From: 9FT-COMBO-48-23 sp963754385
GTDB taxonomy: Bacteria > Chloroflexota > Dehalococcoidia > GIF9 > UBA5629
NCBI GenBank assembly: GCA_963754385.1
Contig: CAVWGE010000001.1
Location: 1 to 64,000 of the forward strand
Length of the DNA stretch: 64,000 bases
Direction of reading: 5' to 3'
The translations under genes and the position numbers were made by a program. The notes beneath the pieces are model-generated. The model was not told the origin of the DNA, searched no databases, and saw only the letters and a program-made list of their open reading frames with translations. Shown here one piece after another: positions 10,991-19,179 of the stretch. How positions within the stretch are numbered: the first letter of the stretch is position 1; each line of letters begins with the position of its first letter.

Positions 10991-11030
10991 AAAAAGCCCC
11001 CAAATCTTTAACAGAGACCGGGAGCTTTTT
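10991..11030. terminator. Bidirectional terminator between tRNA-fMet and integrase
   Basis: AAAAAGCCCCC and GGGAGCTTTTT form a stem with A runs on one side and T runs on the other, so it can stop both the tRNA transcript (plus) and the integrase transcript (minus). Confidence 0.65.
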
Positions 11031-11032
11031 CA

Positions 11033-11056
11033 TTTTTGCTAATAATTTGCTAATAA
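11033..11056. repeat. Integrase arm-type repeat, left end
   Basis: TTTGCTAATA occurs twice in tandem, 55 bp inside attL, overlapping the integrase stop codon. The identical double motif lies at 33181-33202 inside the right end. Position and symmetry fit integrase arm-binding sites. Confidence 0.55.
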
Positions 11057-12228
11057 TGATTTTCTACCGCTGCTTTTTCACGCATGGGTAACACCATTTT
11101 GTCAAAGCCCGCAGCAGCAGCTTCTTGAAGTCCGGGGACTACATGGCTATAGGTATCAAGCGTTATCTGTATGCTGGCATGGCCTAATCGCTCCTGGACT
11201 ATCTTTGGGTGTACGCCCTGCTTAAGCATCAGGGAAGCGTGGGTATGCCGGGCATCATGCAAGCGGAGTCCCTTTAAGCCAGCCCGCCTCGCCAGCTTGA
11301 CCCAGGCGTGAGTAACAGTATCCGGTAGAAGTGGCTTACCTACAAGGTCACTGAATATCAGGTCATCGTCTTTTAACGGTATCCCCAGGCTTGCCCGTGT
11401 AGCTGCTTGCTTTTCCTTATGCTCTTGCAATAGCCGGGCTGCTGAAGGGGACAGGGATACCAAACGGCGTCCTTTAGCCGTTTTGGGTGATCTGAAGACA
11501 ATCTCACCAGTTCGCAGGTGGTGAAGGGTGCGAGTAACGTGTGCCTGGCATAATAGCAAATCCACGTCACACCACCTTAAGGCCAGTAATTCGCTTCGCC
11601 TCATTCCCGTGAAAAGCGCTTGATAAAACAAGACGTAGTAAGGCGTCCTTTTAGCAACTTCAAGAAACGTGCTAATATCAAATTCACTTAAAGTATGCCA
11701 CTGGGGGCGCTGATAACGGGGTGGGCTGACCGCATCTGCAACATTGCGGTTTAATAACCCCATTTTAACGGCGTGCTCAAGGGCGTCATGTAACGTCACG
11801 TGGTGGTGTCTTACCGTCCGGGGGCTTAACGCTCCCTTACCGTCACAGCGGCCGCCTGATAGCTTTTCAGAGTAATAACGCTGTAACTGCTCTGGCTTTA
11901 GCTGCGTTAGTGGCATATTACCCAGGGATGGGATAAGGTGACGCCGTATGATATGCTCATAGCCTTCAGCTGTCCTAGGGGCAAGGTTAGGCCAAGCGTA
12001 GTCTTTAAGCCACTGTTCAAGATATTCCGCTAAGGTTGTCTTGCTCGGCTTCATGAAAGTGCCATTATCGAGCTGGTGTAATAATTCGGCAAGCCGCTTT
12101 TCAGCGTCTTTCTTGGTGCCTTTGATGCTGACCCATTGGTATTTATATTTGCTAGTAGTAGCATCCTTCCCCAAGCTTATCGCAATACTATAGCTATTCT
12201 TACTTCTCTTTACTATGTGACCTCGCAT
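11050..12228 (-). CDS. int: Tyrosine site-specific integrase of the island
   Basis: A 392-residue phage-type integrase. The N-terminus looks like the AP2-like arm-binding domain (YKYQWVSIKGTKKDAEKRL), then a SAM-like core-binding domain (about 60-160), then the catalytic domain. Active-site residues are visible: Arg in FTGMRRSELLALRW, H-x-x-R in LHDARHTHASLML, His in ERLGHASI and the nucleophile Tyr in TLDTYSHVVPG. It should catalyse integration and excision at the 45-bp core in tRNA-fMet. Its 3' end overlaps the arm-type repeats, and its 5' end overlaps the next gene by 29 bp, so the two are translated together. Confidence 0.96.
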   Translation of the reverse strand: MRGHIVKRSKNSYSIAISLGKDATTSKYKYQWVSIKGTKKDAEKRLAELLHQLDNGTFMKPSKTTLAEYLEQWLKDYAWPNLAPRTAEGYEHIIRRHLIPSLGNMPLTQLKPEQLQRYYSEKLSGGRCDGKGALSPRTVRHHHVTLHDALEHAVKMGLLNRNVADAVSPPRYQRPQWHTLSEFDISTFLEVAKRTPYYVLFYQALFTGMRRSELLALRWCDVDLLLCQAHVTRTLHHLRTGEIVFRSPKTAKGRRLVSLSPSAARLLQEHKEKQAATRASLGIPLKDDDLIFSDLVGKPLLPDTVTHAWVKLARRAGLKGLRLHDARHTHASLMLKQGVHPKIVQERLGHASIQITLDTYSHVVPGLQEAAAAGFDKMVLPMREKAAVENHY

Positions 12229-13153
12229 TTTTTGTCTCCTCCTGTTTTATTTCTGTTATTCCTATTTTTCTGAAAAGAGCTTCCGATGGCAATAGTCCTG
12301 CTCCAGTTTCCAGTTTGTCTTGATTCTCACGTATAAAATCCCTCAGGCGCTTAACCAGGATATCGCTTTGAACTTCAGTTAGTTTATGCCGTACCACCTC
12401 TTCAGCCAAGGCGTTCCAACAGACGACGTAGTAAAGCCGAGCAATACCATTACAATCAACGAGACTATCTACTCCTTTTCCGTAGAACTGTATGCGATTA
12501 TGTCTTTCAGTATATTGCGCCAAGCCAGTTTTAACATCATTTGAAATTAATCCAGGCGGCACTTGCGCTAACCACTTTATGAATTCTAAAGACACATTGC
12601 TATCAAGAATGCTTATAAAAAATCCGGTATCTAACTCAGAACTATCAAAGTTAAGACCACTTAACTCACATACCTGCTCACGCAGGGCGAAAGCCCGCGC
12701 CCACGACAGAAGTTGACCGTCGTCATTTTTGCCGTCCCTAAAAAAGGGTAGACCGGACAGCCGCACAATCCATCTCGCCTGACGTATGGTAAGACGCTGC
12801 CCTTGCCCCTGCAATCCAAAATCTAGCGCCATAACGAGGGGCACGAGGTCAGGCGGTATTTCATTTTCCATCAAAGAACCCAGGGACCAAGGATTGTCTA
12901 AATGGGAAGGACTATGCTTCACCTTCTTCAGATATTTTTGAACTGTACTTAGCCCGGGCAGGAGTACTTCGTCAACTTCATTGTAAATTTCTTTGTCTGT
13001 CCATTCAGGATGATTCTTTTTGGTTTGGTTGGCGAGGTATGACCTAAGTTCGCCACGAATCTGCCCCGCCGTCCAGCTGGGGTGCTCATTTTTAATGCGG
13101 ACTACCTCATCCAGAACATTTTTAGTAAGTTTTTCAGGTCTGCCTCTTCGCAT
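12200..13153 (-). CDS. Integrase-associated protein of unknown function
   Basis: A 317-residue protein overlapping the integrase start by 29 bp. The first 80 residues (RGRPEKLTKNVLDEVVRIKN, then SWTAGQIRGELRSYL and LSTVQKYLKKVKHS) look like a helix-turn-helix of the kind found in transposase or resolvase N-termini. The rest is helical, with LTIRQARWIVRLSGLPFF and a RDFIRENQDKLETG tail. I recognise no named family. The coupling to the integrase suggests a role in control of recombination or in maintaining the island. Confidence 0.6.
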   Translation of the reverse strand: MRRGRPEKLTKNVLDEVVRIKNEHPSWTAGQIRGELRSYLANQTKKNHPEWTDKEIYNEVDEVLLPGLSTVQKYLKKVKHSPSHLDNPWSLGSLMENEIPPDLVPLVMALDFGLQGQGQRLTIRQARWIVRLSGLPFFRDGKNDDGQLLSWARAFALREQVCELSGLNFDSSELDTGFFISILDSNVSLEFIKWLAQVPPGLISNDVKTGLAQYTERHNRIQFYGKGVDSLVDCNGIARLYYVVCWNALAEEVVRHKLTEVQSDILVKRLRDFIRENQDKLETGAGLLPSEALFRKIGITEIKQEETKNARSHSKEK

Positions 13154-13221
13154 CTTGTTTTTCCGTTTTTAAATCCGCTGGATTATTTTAGATTCAAATA
13201 CGTGATCTATAGCCGAATTAA

Positions 13222-13250
13222 TTGACAGATATATTATTATCTGTTATACC
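13222..13250 (+). promoter_or_regulatory. Promoter and operator of the excisionase-like gene
   Basis: TTGACA (13222-13227), 17 nt, then TATACC (13245-13250). The spacer and -35 contain a perfect inverted repeat ACAGATA-N6-TATCTGT (13225-13244), well placed for a repressor to block RNA polymerase. It lies about 80 bp before the xis-like start. Confidence 0.6.
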
Positions 13251-13330
13251 TCAAATATATTGAGTGTGCAATCTTATTATTTTAAGTGTAAAGCAGAATA
13301 ATAGAAATGTCAAGGCGATGGAGATAAAAA

Positions 13331-13555
13331 ATGAGCAGTGAAGAAAAAATTGAAAAGATTGTTTTGACGGTTGAAGAAGCCGGACGATTACTGGGTCTCA
13401 GTCGCCCCACGGCCTATCAAGCAGTGGCGACCGGCCAAATCCCCAGCATCCGCGTTGGCCGTCGCATCTTGGTGCCAGTTGCTGCCCTCTCCAAACTATT
13501 GGAAAGCGCAGGTCCGTCTCTGCAACAGTTATTAATACACGGTATAAAATGTTAA
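13331..13555 (+). CDS. Excisionase-family DNA-binding protein
   Basis: Seventy-four residues with the MerR/Xis-type winged helix: LTVEEAGRLLGLSRPTAYQA (recognition helices) then IPSIRVGRRILVP (wing), the standard pattern of helix-turn-helix excisionase proteins. In islands of this kind it would bend DNA at the att sites and favour excision, or act as a repressor. It is read opposite to the integrase pair and has its own promoter with an inverted repeat. Confidence 0.8.
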   Translation: MSSEEKIEKIVLTVEEAGRLLGLSRPTAYQAVATGQIPSIRVGRRILVPVAALSKLLESAGPSLQQLLIHGIKC

Positions 13556-13652
13556 GTTGGTCTTTCTCCAGTGATTGGACTATCCACTTGAAACCTTTCA
13601 AACGATACTAAGGTAATGCCTCTCTGACACAATTTTTGGGCGAGCTGTTGTA

Positions 13653-14273
13653 TTAAGCAGAGTATCTGCTTTTTCTGATGATCAGTACCCAGACTTGCAT
13701 ATCAAAAGATAAGCTGAGAAATATAGACTTTTGGGGTGCTGTAGATCTGTTTACCTGCTCTTCTGCCTCACAAAGGGTATCCTTAAGCTTATTTGATAAC
13801 GGTGTGAGGTTATCCTTTGCCCGTGCCGAGGTGCCCTGTCGGGTTGCATAATAACCCCTATCCTCATCAGACGTGCGGATTTTCTTGCACTCCATAGCTG
13901 CTATTTCTTGGCCCGAGCCGTCTTTCACTAGCAGGTCAGGAGTTCCCAACGTTAGGAAAGGCGTATATTGTGGGTACCCCTCCTTTAACCATCCTCACCC
14001 AAGCAGCTCTACCAGAGTCTCCAAGAGTTGGTCATCATATTCTCGTTTATAGTTTTGTGTATGCAAAGGAATTATTTTATCGAACCTCTGCTTGAGCTTC
14101 AATCGTTCCGCCTCTGGCATTTTGCCAACAATATTGTCTGATTTCTCAAGGAGCTGTTTAGTCTCATTATTCAGGCTTTGTTTAGCGTTGAATATCCAAG
14201 CGCTACCGCGACAGCCCAACTTTGTAGTCTTTTCTTCAAAACCGCTCGTTACTCGGCTCAGGTTACCGCACAT
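13653..14273 (-). pseudogene. Nuclease-like gene interrupted by an in-frame TGA
   Basis: Two short frames (14273-13995 and 13949-13653) lie in the same phase and are separated only by a TGA at 13995-13997 and 15 open codons, so they are one 207-codon gene with a stop. The downstream half reads GTPDLLVKDGSGQEIAAMEC then KKI, matching a PD-(D/E)xK nuclease core (PD...ExK). The upstream half is helical. The residues around the stop are not redox-like and there is no SECIS-type context, so a nonsense mutation is the simplest reading. It may be a relic of a restriction system, as a methylase fragment lies 1.1 kb away. Confidence 0.55.
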
Positions 14274-14609
14274 TTCACTGATATTTTACCATTCTTGAGA
14301 GCGATAAAACACGCTGAAACAAGAGAAAAAAAGGAGGTTTAGAAATATACTTTCAATTCCAATTCGCAGCCCAAATTGGAAGGATATCGAACTCCTATTT
14401 TAGAAGAAACACCTTATCCCTGCTCTGCAGCAACTACTTTTTGCCTATCCGTGGATTACAACATGAGTTTATCATCCACGTGGTACTCCGTGGTATAGTA
14501 AAAATCCAACTCTATCTTACTCTAACTTTCAATCCAGTCATTGCATGTCCCTTCTGTTACGTTTAAAATAAGGAGGCCTGTACTGGAAATTCTTAAAGAT
14601 AACCGCGTA

Positions 14610-14644
14610 GGGCTGTTTCCTCCTTTGTGGGGGTCAAACAGCCC
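14610..14644 (-). terminator. Hairpin after the RutB-like gene
   Basis: GGGCTGTTT and AAACAGCCC pair around a 17-nt loop, 16 bp past the stop of the 14660-15373 gene on the minus strand. No clear T run follows, so termination is likely but weak. The rest of 14274-14609 shows no gene or clear signal. Confidence 0.45.
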
Positions 14645-14659
14645 GCTTCCATAATATCA

Positions 14660-15373
14660 TTAATCGTACTCTTGGTCGAGTTCGGCAACAGTACCTGCTG
14701 ACCCTATACATTTAATGAAGTCGCTAGACGTCGTTACCCATCCAAAGAGCATTGAAACGTTCCAAATGGTTGCTTCTTGGGTAGAGTCAGGCCCAGCATT
14801 TCCACATCCATCACTTATTAGTATAGGGAAGTATTCGTTAAAATATGCATCCCTGAGCGTTGACTCGACACAGACATTTGTAGCAATTCCAAGAAATACT
14901 AAGTATTTGATGTTGTACGTACGCAGGATGGTATTAAGTTCAGTGTTTGCGAATCCACTGTATCTATTTTTGTCAACCACTATGTCTCCTGGTTCAGGCT
15001 TAAGTTCATCTACTATCTCCCAGTCCCAACTACCAATAGTTATGAACTTACCCTTCCACTCTGGCTTATTACGCATTGCCACCAATCCTAGCTCTTTCCA
15101 ATAGTTTGGCGATTCTGGCCCCCCGGCATTAGCAAGGTTGGGTCTGTAGGACATCCTAAGGTAAACGATTTTTATACCTGCATTTCGGGCTGCCTCAATG
15201 ACTTTCTTATTAATCTTAATGACACGACCCACCTTCACCTCATCAAACCCCAAAAGAATATCAAACATCCCTTCTTTACTACAAAAGGCATTTTGCATGT
15301 CAACGACGATTACGGCAGTCCTCTTAGCGTCTATCCTAACTGATTCTGGCTCTGCTGGAACAACCAATTTCAT
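14660..15373 (-). CDS. RutB-like cysteine hydrolase (isochorismatase superfamily)
   Basis: A 237-residue protein with the full catalytic set: Asp in VIVVDMQNAF, Lys in IVVDKNRYSGF, and Cys in GIATNVCVESTLRD. The segments AGGPESPNYWKELG, GSWDWEIVDELKPEPGDIVV and FGWVTTSSDF follow the pattern of RutB, which splits (peroxy)ureidoacrylate to aminoacrylate and carbamate in pyrimidine breakdown. The rest of a Rut pathway is absent, so the actual substrate may be another ureido, carbamoyl or amide compound tied to the island's catabolic genes. The start is set by GGGGGTGAG just upstream of the ATG. Confidence 0.8.
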   Translation of the reverse strand: MKLVVPAEPESVRIDAKRTAVIVVDMQNAFCSKEGMFDILLGFDEVKVGRVIKINKKVIEAARNAGIKIVYLRMSYRPNLANAGGPESPNYWKELGLVAMRNKPEWKGKFITIGSWDWEIVDELKPEPGDIVVDKNRYSGFANTELNTILRTYNIKYLVFLGIATNVCVESTLRDAYFNEYFPILISDGCGNAGPDSTQEATIWNVSMLFGWVTTSSDFIKCIGSAGTVAELDQEYD

Positions 15374-15398
15374 GACTACTCACCCCCTTTGAAAGTAA

Positions 15399-16052
15399 CT
15401 AGCTGTTGTAATTAATTAGTTTCCCAAAAATTTTAACGGAATCCTGCAAGATGGAGAACGGGCTTGCGATGCCTTGCCCGTTTCTGGTTACCCTTGCATC
15501 TATCTTGGCAGCGACCAGTATATAGCGACAACGCTTCTGGGGTACACCGTACATAGAAGCATCAATCAGACCGGTATATACCCTGTACCCCAAGTTCTCG
15601 AGCGCCGTGGTGATCTCGTCTGCAACCGTCACTTTGCTCCCACCCATATCGCCATGTATTTGTTCTCTACCGTCGAAGGGCACTGCAATCCCGCGAACGT
15701 TTTCCAGTAACACGAGCACAGGTGAGAGCAACTCGACGAGACGGATGTAGTGGCTAAAAAGCTGGTTTCTCTCGTCACTACTGTCTCTCCTTCCCACAAA
15801 TGAGAATCCTTGGCAAGGTGGCCTTCCAACGATCATCGTGACATTCCCTTTGAGACTCTCGATTTCACACCTGTAATCTTCGTCGAACGCCGTGACATCG
15901 CCATTTTTGGTGACTATGAATTCAGCCTCGCATTTAGTGAAAACATACCTTTTATCTATTTCGTTTGCCACTGTTACTGCTCTTTTTCTCTGATTTACTT
16001 GTGAACCCTTGTTCCTGTTCGATCCAACAAACATTAGTAATCGTGGAAGCAA
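15399..16052 (-). pseudogene. DNA C5-cytosine methyltransferase fragment
   Basis: About 217 residues of a C5-cytosine methylase. Motif IV with the catalytic Cys (GRPPCQGFSFVGRRD), motif VI (LLENVRG) and motif VIII (GVPQKRCRYILVAA) are present. The N-terminal S-adenosylmethionine motif I (F-x-G-x-G) is missing, as are the target-recognition domain and motifs IX-X at the C-terminus. The fragment begins only 24 bp from the ligase stop, so the gene was cut at both ends. It is likely inactive, a scar of the insertion or rearrangement that brought in the neighbouring operon. Confidence 0.75.
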
Positions 16053-16076
16053 ATACCAACACCTGTAACATAAGTG

Positions 16077-17759
16077 TCAAATGTTTCCTTCGGCTTTTAG
16101 TATTGCCGAGATCTTTTCTCTTAGGCTTTTCTTTTCAAACTTGCCAACCTTAGTCACGGGTAACTCATTTATAAACTCCAATCGCTCAGGTAGTTTGAAC
16201 TTCGCAACCCTTCGCTCCTCCAGAAGGAAGCGGTTTAGCTCATCAAGTGTAAAGGTTTCGCCAAGCTGTGGTACTATAAATGCACAGATACGTTCTCCCA
16301 TCTCCTTATCTGGCATGCCTACCACAGCCACCATCTTAACTTTAGGGAACTTCTGTATGTGGCTCTCTACTTCTTCAGCATTGATCTTTTCCACTCCACG
16401 GCTAATGCAATCCTTAAGGCGTCCCGCTACGATGTAATTACCACTCTCGTCTTTCCGAACTAGATCACCGGTACGATAGTATCCTTCCGCAGTAAAGACC
16501 TCCTTATTGCGCTCCGGGGCTTTGTAATAACCACGGATAGTATAAGGGCCTCTGCACAATAATTCCCCAACCTCCCCAACCGGTACCTCTTTTTCGGTGT
16601 TGGGGTCTACAATTTTGACATCATCAGCTTCAGATATAGGTCGACCCTGCGTTTGTATCTTTATTTCTAATGGATCGGATAGTCTGGTCCAATTCATCAA
16701 CCCCTCCGCCATACCGTAGGTCTGATTGGTATCGCAGTGAAAGATCTCCCTGAATTTCATTTGTATTTCGGGGTCGACAGCGTTCCCTCCCCACAGAAGT
16801 TGCTTAAAGGAACCTAGGTCATACTTCAGGCGTGCTTCCTGCGGCACACCCAGTAATCGGTGCATTACAATTGGGACTGTAACCATAGTATCGGCCGCAT
16901 TATCCGCAATTGCCTGAAGTAGGGCTTCAGGTGCGAACGAAGGAGTTATTACTGCAGCACCACCTCTAGAGTGTACGGCCAGCAGACCACCAACCAGAGG
17001 TAAGTTATGCATTAGTGGCATAGCTATGAGGAGTCGGGTATTTTCGTTAAGGTCTGTGGCAATAGCGGAACATTTGGAATTATAGTAGTAGTCATTATGA
17101 GTACGAGGGATGATTTTTGGTACATCGGTCGTTCCCCCAGATAATTGGAAAAATGCAGGTTGCATAGGGTCTGGACGATAACGCACTAACCCTGTCCTGG
17201 CAGCATTCAGGTCTATATCGCTTGCTAAAATATCATTAATGGACATCATATTGGGGAACTCAGGCTTTCCCATTGTCAAGATGAATTCCAAACTTGGTGT
17301 GGCCTTTCTAACTTCATCAGCAAATGCCTCGTAATCGAAGTCTTTGACTTGGCCAGCGGGAATGATATGAATCCGTGCTCCGGTCTCCTTTGCAAGGAAG
17401 CTTATCTCCGCCCACCGATGTGTAGGTAGAGAACAAATTGGAATAGCGCCGATCTTCATGCAGGCATAGACCATGTATACCAGCTCAGGCGTATTAAAAA
17501 GTTGCATAATTACACGATCATAAGTTTTGACACCCGAACGAGCCATGTAATAAGCTAACCGTGTGGCATACTCATCCATTTGGCGGTAGGTGCTCTCTTT
17601 CCCTTGATAGACCAAAGCAGGACGATCTCCATACAATTCAACCCATCGACCAAGGATTTCCCCGAAAGTAAAATCTTCCCAGTAGCCCTCACTTTTATAC
17701 CTCTTCACATATTCATCTGGCCATAGCACAAATCCCTCTAATAATCTGTCTTTCACCAT
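16077..17759 (-). CDS. Aryl-acid AMP ligase / acyl-CoA synthetase (DhbE/EntE-like)
   Basis: A 560-residue ANL-family adenylating enzyme of normal length. The P-loop LSGGTTDVPKIIPRTHND (about 183-200), the A5 motif NQTYGMAEG (about 335), the A7-A8 block YRTGDLVRKDESGNYIVAGR then LKDCISRGVEKINAEEVE, and the catalytic Lys in TKVGKFEKKSLRE are all intact. The P-loop followed by PRTHNDY and RGVEKI resembles 2,3-dihydroxybenzoate-AMP ligases, so an aromatic or cyclic carboxylic acid is the likely substrate, activated to an AMP ester and probably the CoA thioester. It is the last gene of the catabolic operon that starts at 23811. Confidence 0.85.
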   Translation of the reverse strand: MVKDRLLEGFVLWPDEYVKRYKSEGYWEDFTFGEILGRWVELYGDRPALVYQGKESTYRQMDEYATRLAYYMARSGVKTYDRVIMQLFNTPELVYMVYACMKIGAIPICSLPTHRWAEISFLAKETGARIHIIPAGQVKDFDYEAFADEVRKATPSLEFILTMGKPEFPNMMSINDILASDIDLNAARTGLVRYRPDPMQPAFFQLSGGTTDVPKIIPRTHNDYYYNSKCSAIATDLNENTRLLIAMPLMHNLPLVGGLLAVHSRGGAAVITPSFAPEALLQAIADNAADTMVTVPIVMHRLLGVPQEARLKYDLGSFKQLLWGGNAVDPEIQMKFREIFHCDTNQTYGMAEGLMNWTRLSDPLEIKIQTQGRPISEADDVKIVDPNTEKEVPVGEVGELLCRGPYTIRGYYKAPERNKEVFTAEGYYRTGDLVRKDESGNYIVAGRLKDCISRGVEKINAEEVESHIQKFPKVKMVAVVGMPDKEMGERICAFIVPQLGETFTLDELNRFLLEERRVAKFKLPERLEFINELPVTKVGKFEKKSLREKISAILKAEGNI

Positions 17760-17840
17760 CTTTCACTCCCTTGCACTAAGTAAGGCATTTGATTATGCCC
17801 GACGAGTTTACCAATTTTTTGATTTGGTATATTCACAAAT

Positions 17841-19139
17841 TTAAATGACATTTGCCGCTTTAAGAATGGCTAGCTTCTCTTTGGTGAACCCCAACTCATT
17901 CTTATAAATTTCAAGATTGTGCTCCCCAATGAGAGGTGCTCGCTTGAATAGCTCCCATGGTGTCTGCGAAAAGCGGTAGGGTGGGCCAGGATATTTAAGG
18001 CTATCCTTAAGCTCGGGATGTTCAACATCTACGAAATAGTTACGTGCTTTTAAGCCTATATCTTCCACCACATCTTTGGCATCATTAACGGGCATAAGCC
18101 TAACTCTTCGCGTCTGTGCTCCGACGAACAGTTCTTCTTTGGTGTGTGTCATCAGAAACGCTTCCCATATCTCTTCAATGTGGCGCACCTCCGCAACATA
18201 GCTCTGGAGGCTCCTTTTCGTTTTATTCAGGTCTACATCTTTCGTTGATTTGGTCTTCCCATATGGAAACCCACCCATCATGAGGGTTATAACGTGGTCG
18301 TATTTGCCGCTTTTCAAATCGCCTGCCATCCCCTCGCTATCCATCCACTCAATCATAGTCTCTGCCCCAGCGCCACCCAGAGCACTGCACACGATTCGCC
18401 CATCCTTACAACGGAAGATGTCCCTCAGTCCCCGGTAGACCTCAAACCCGGTCCTTTTACGGTTAGACTTTACCAGCCAGTAGGTAAACGGGGCCATTTC
18501 GGAAAGCCTCAAACAGGTGCCTTGTATGGGTACATCAACCCACTGACCTTTACCAGTCTTGTCCCGATGCTGCAGGGCTATAAGGGCTCCTATAGCCGCA
18601 CTCGCCGAGGCCATGTGATAGGCTTGAGAAGCTCCCAAAGTGGTAGGCGGGTCATCGGGGAAACCCATGGTATATAACAACCCACATGTAGCTAGGCCGA
18701 TTAAGTCCGATGACTCATATTCGCGGTAAGGCCCCGTCTGCCCGAAACCGGTTATTGATACCAGAATCAAAAGGGGATTAATCTTCTTTAGTGCAGGATA
18801 ACCTAAACCCATTCTTGCCAGATAGCCCGGTTTAAAAGTCTCCACCATTATGTCTGCAGTTGTGACCAGTTCTTTTAATATTTCCCGTCCATCTTTAGCC
18901 TCAATGTTTAGTGTGATGCTCCTCTTGTTGGTATTGTACTGAAAGAAATAGAGGGATTTCTCCGGATGAGGAACATCTTTATAAAATGGACCGATGTTCC
19001 GGGTCGGGTCACCTCCTGGTGGCTCGATCTTAATCACATCTGTCCCCAGGTCAGCCAGCACTTTCGTGCAGTAGACACCACTAGGACCAGCTAAATCAAG
19101 TACTCTTAAATCCCCTAACGCTCTATTCGACTTATTCAT
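17841..19139 (-). CDS. CaiB/BaiF-family CoA-transferase subunit, catalytic Asp not evident
   Basis: A 432-residue class III CoA-transferase. The N-terminus LRVLDLAGPSGVYCTKVLAD then LGTDVIKIEPPGGD and the blocks NTNKRSITLNI, VETFKPGYLARMGLGY, SITGFGQTGPYREYES and HRDKTGKGQWVDV are family hallmarks. Aligned by eye, the position of the catalytic Asp before the GALIALQHR helix reads SQAYHMAS, with Tyr where Asp is expected. The next gene upstream is a second family member that keeps an Asp there. Pairs of this kind occur in two-subunit CoA-transferases, so this may be the non-catalytic partner. Confidence 0.82.
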   Translation of the reverse strand: MNKSNRALGDLRVLDLAGPSGVYCTKVLADLGTDVIKIEPPGGDPTRNIGPFYKDVPHPEKSLYFFQYNTNKRSITLNIEAKDGREILKELVTTADIMVETFKPGYLARMGLGYPALKKINPLLILVSITGFGQTGPYREYESSDLIGLATCGLLYTMGFPDDPPTTLGASQAYHMASASAAIGALIALQHRDKTGKGQWVDVPIQGTCLRLSEMAPFTYWLVKSNRKRTGFEVYRGLRDIFRCKDGRIVCSALGGAGAETMIEWMDSEGMAGDLKSGKYDHVITLMMGGFPYGKTKSTKDVDLNKTKRSLQSYVAEVRHIEEIWEAFLMTHTKEELFVGAQTRRVRLMPVNDAKDVVEDIGLKARNYFVDVEHPELKDSLKYPGPPYRFSQTPWELFKRAPLIGEHNLEIYKNELGFTKEKLAILKAANVI

Positions 19140-19179
19140 CGCACACTCTACTATTGCGACTCAAAAACTGTCAAGAATC

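Noticed and set aside
13995..13997. In-frame TGA in the nuclease-like gene as a third selenocysteine codon
   Set aside because: The surrounding residues (ELLG, then GWLKEG) are not a redox or metal site and no SECIS-like hairpin was seen; a nonsense mutation is simpler.
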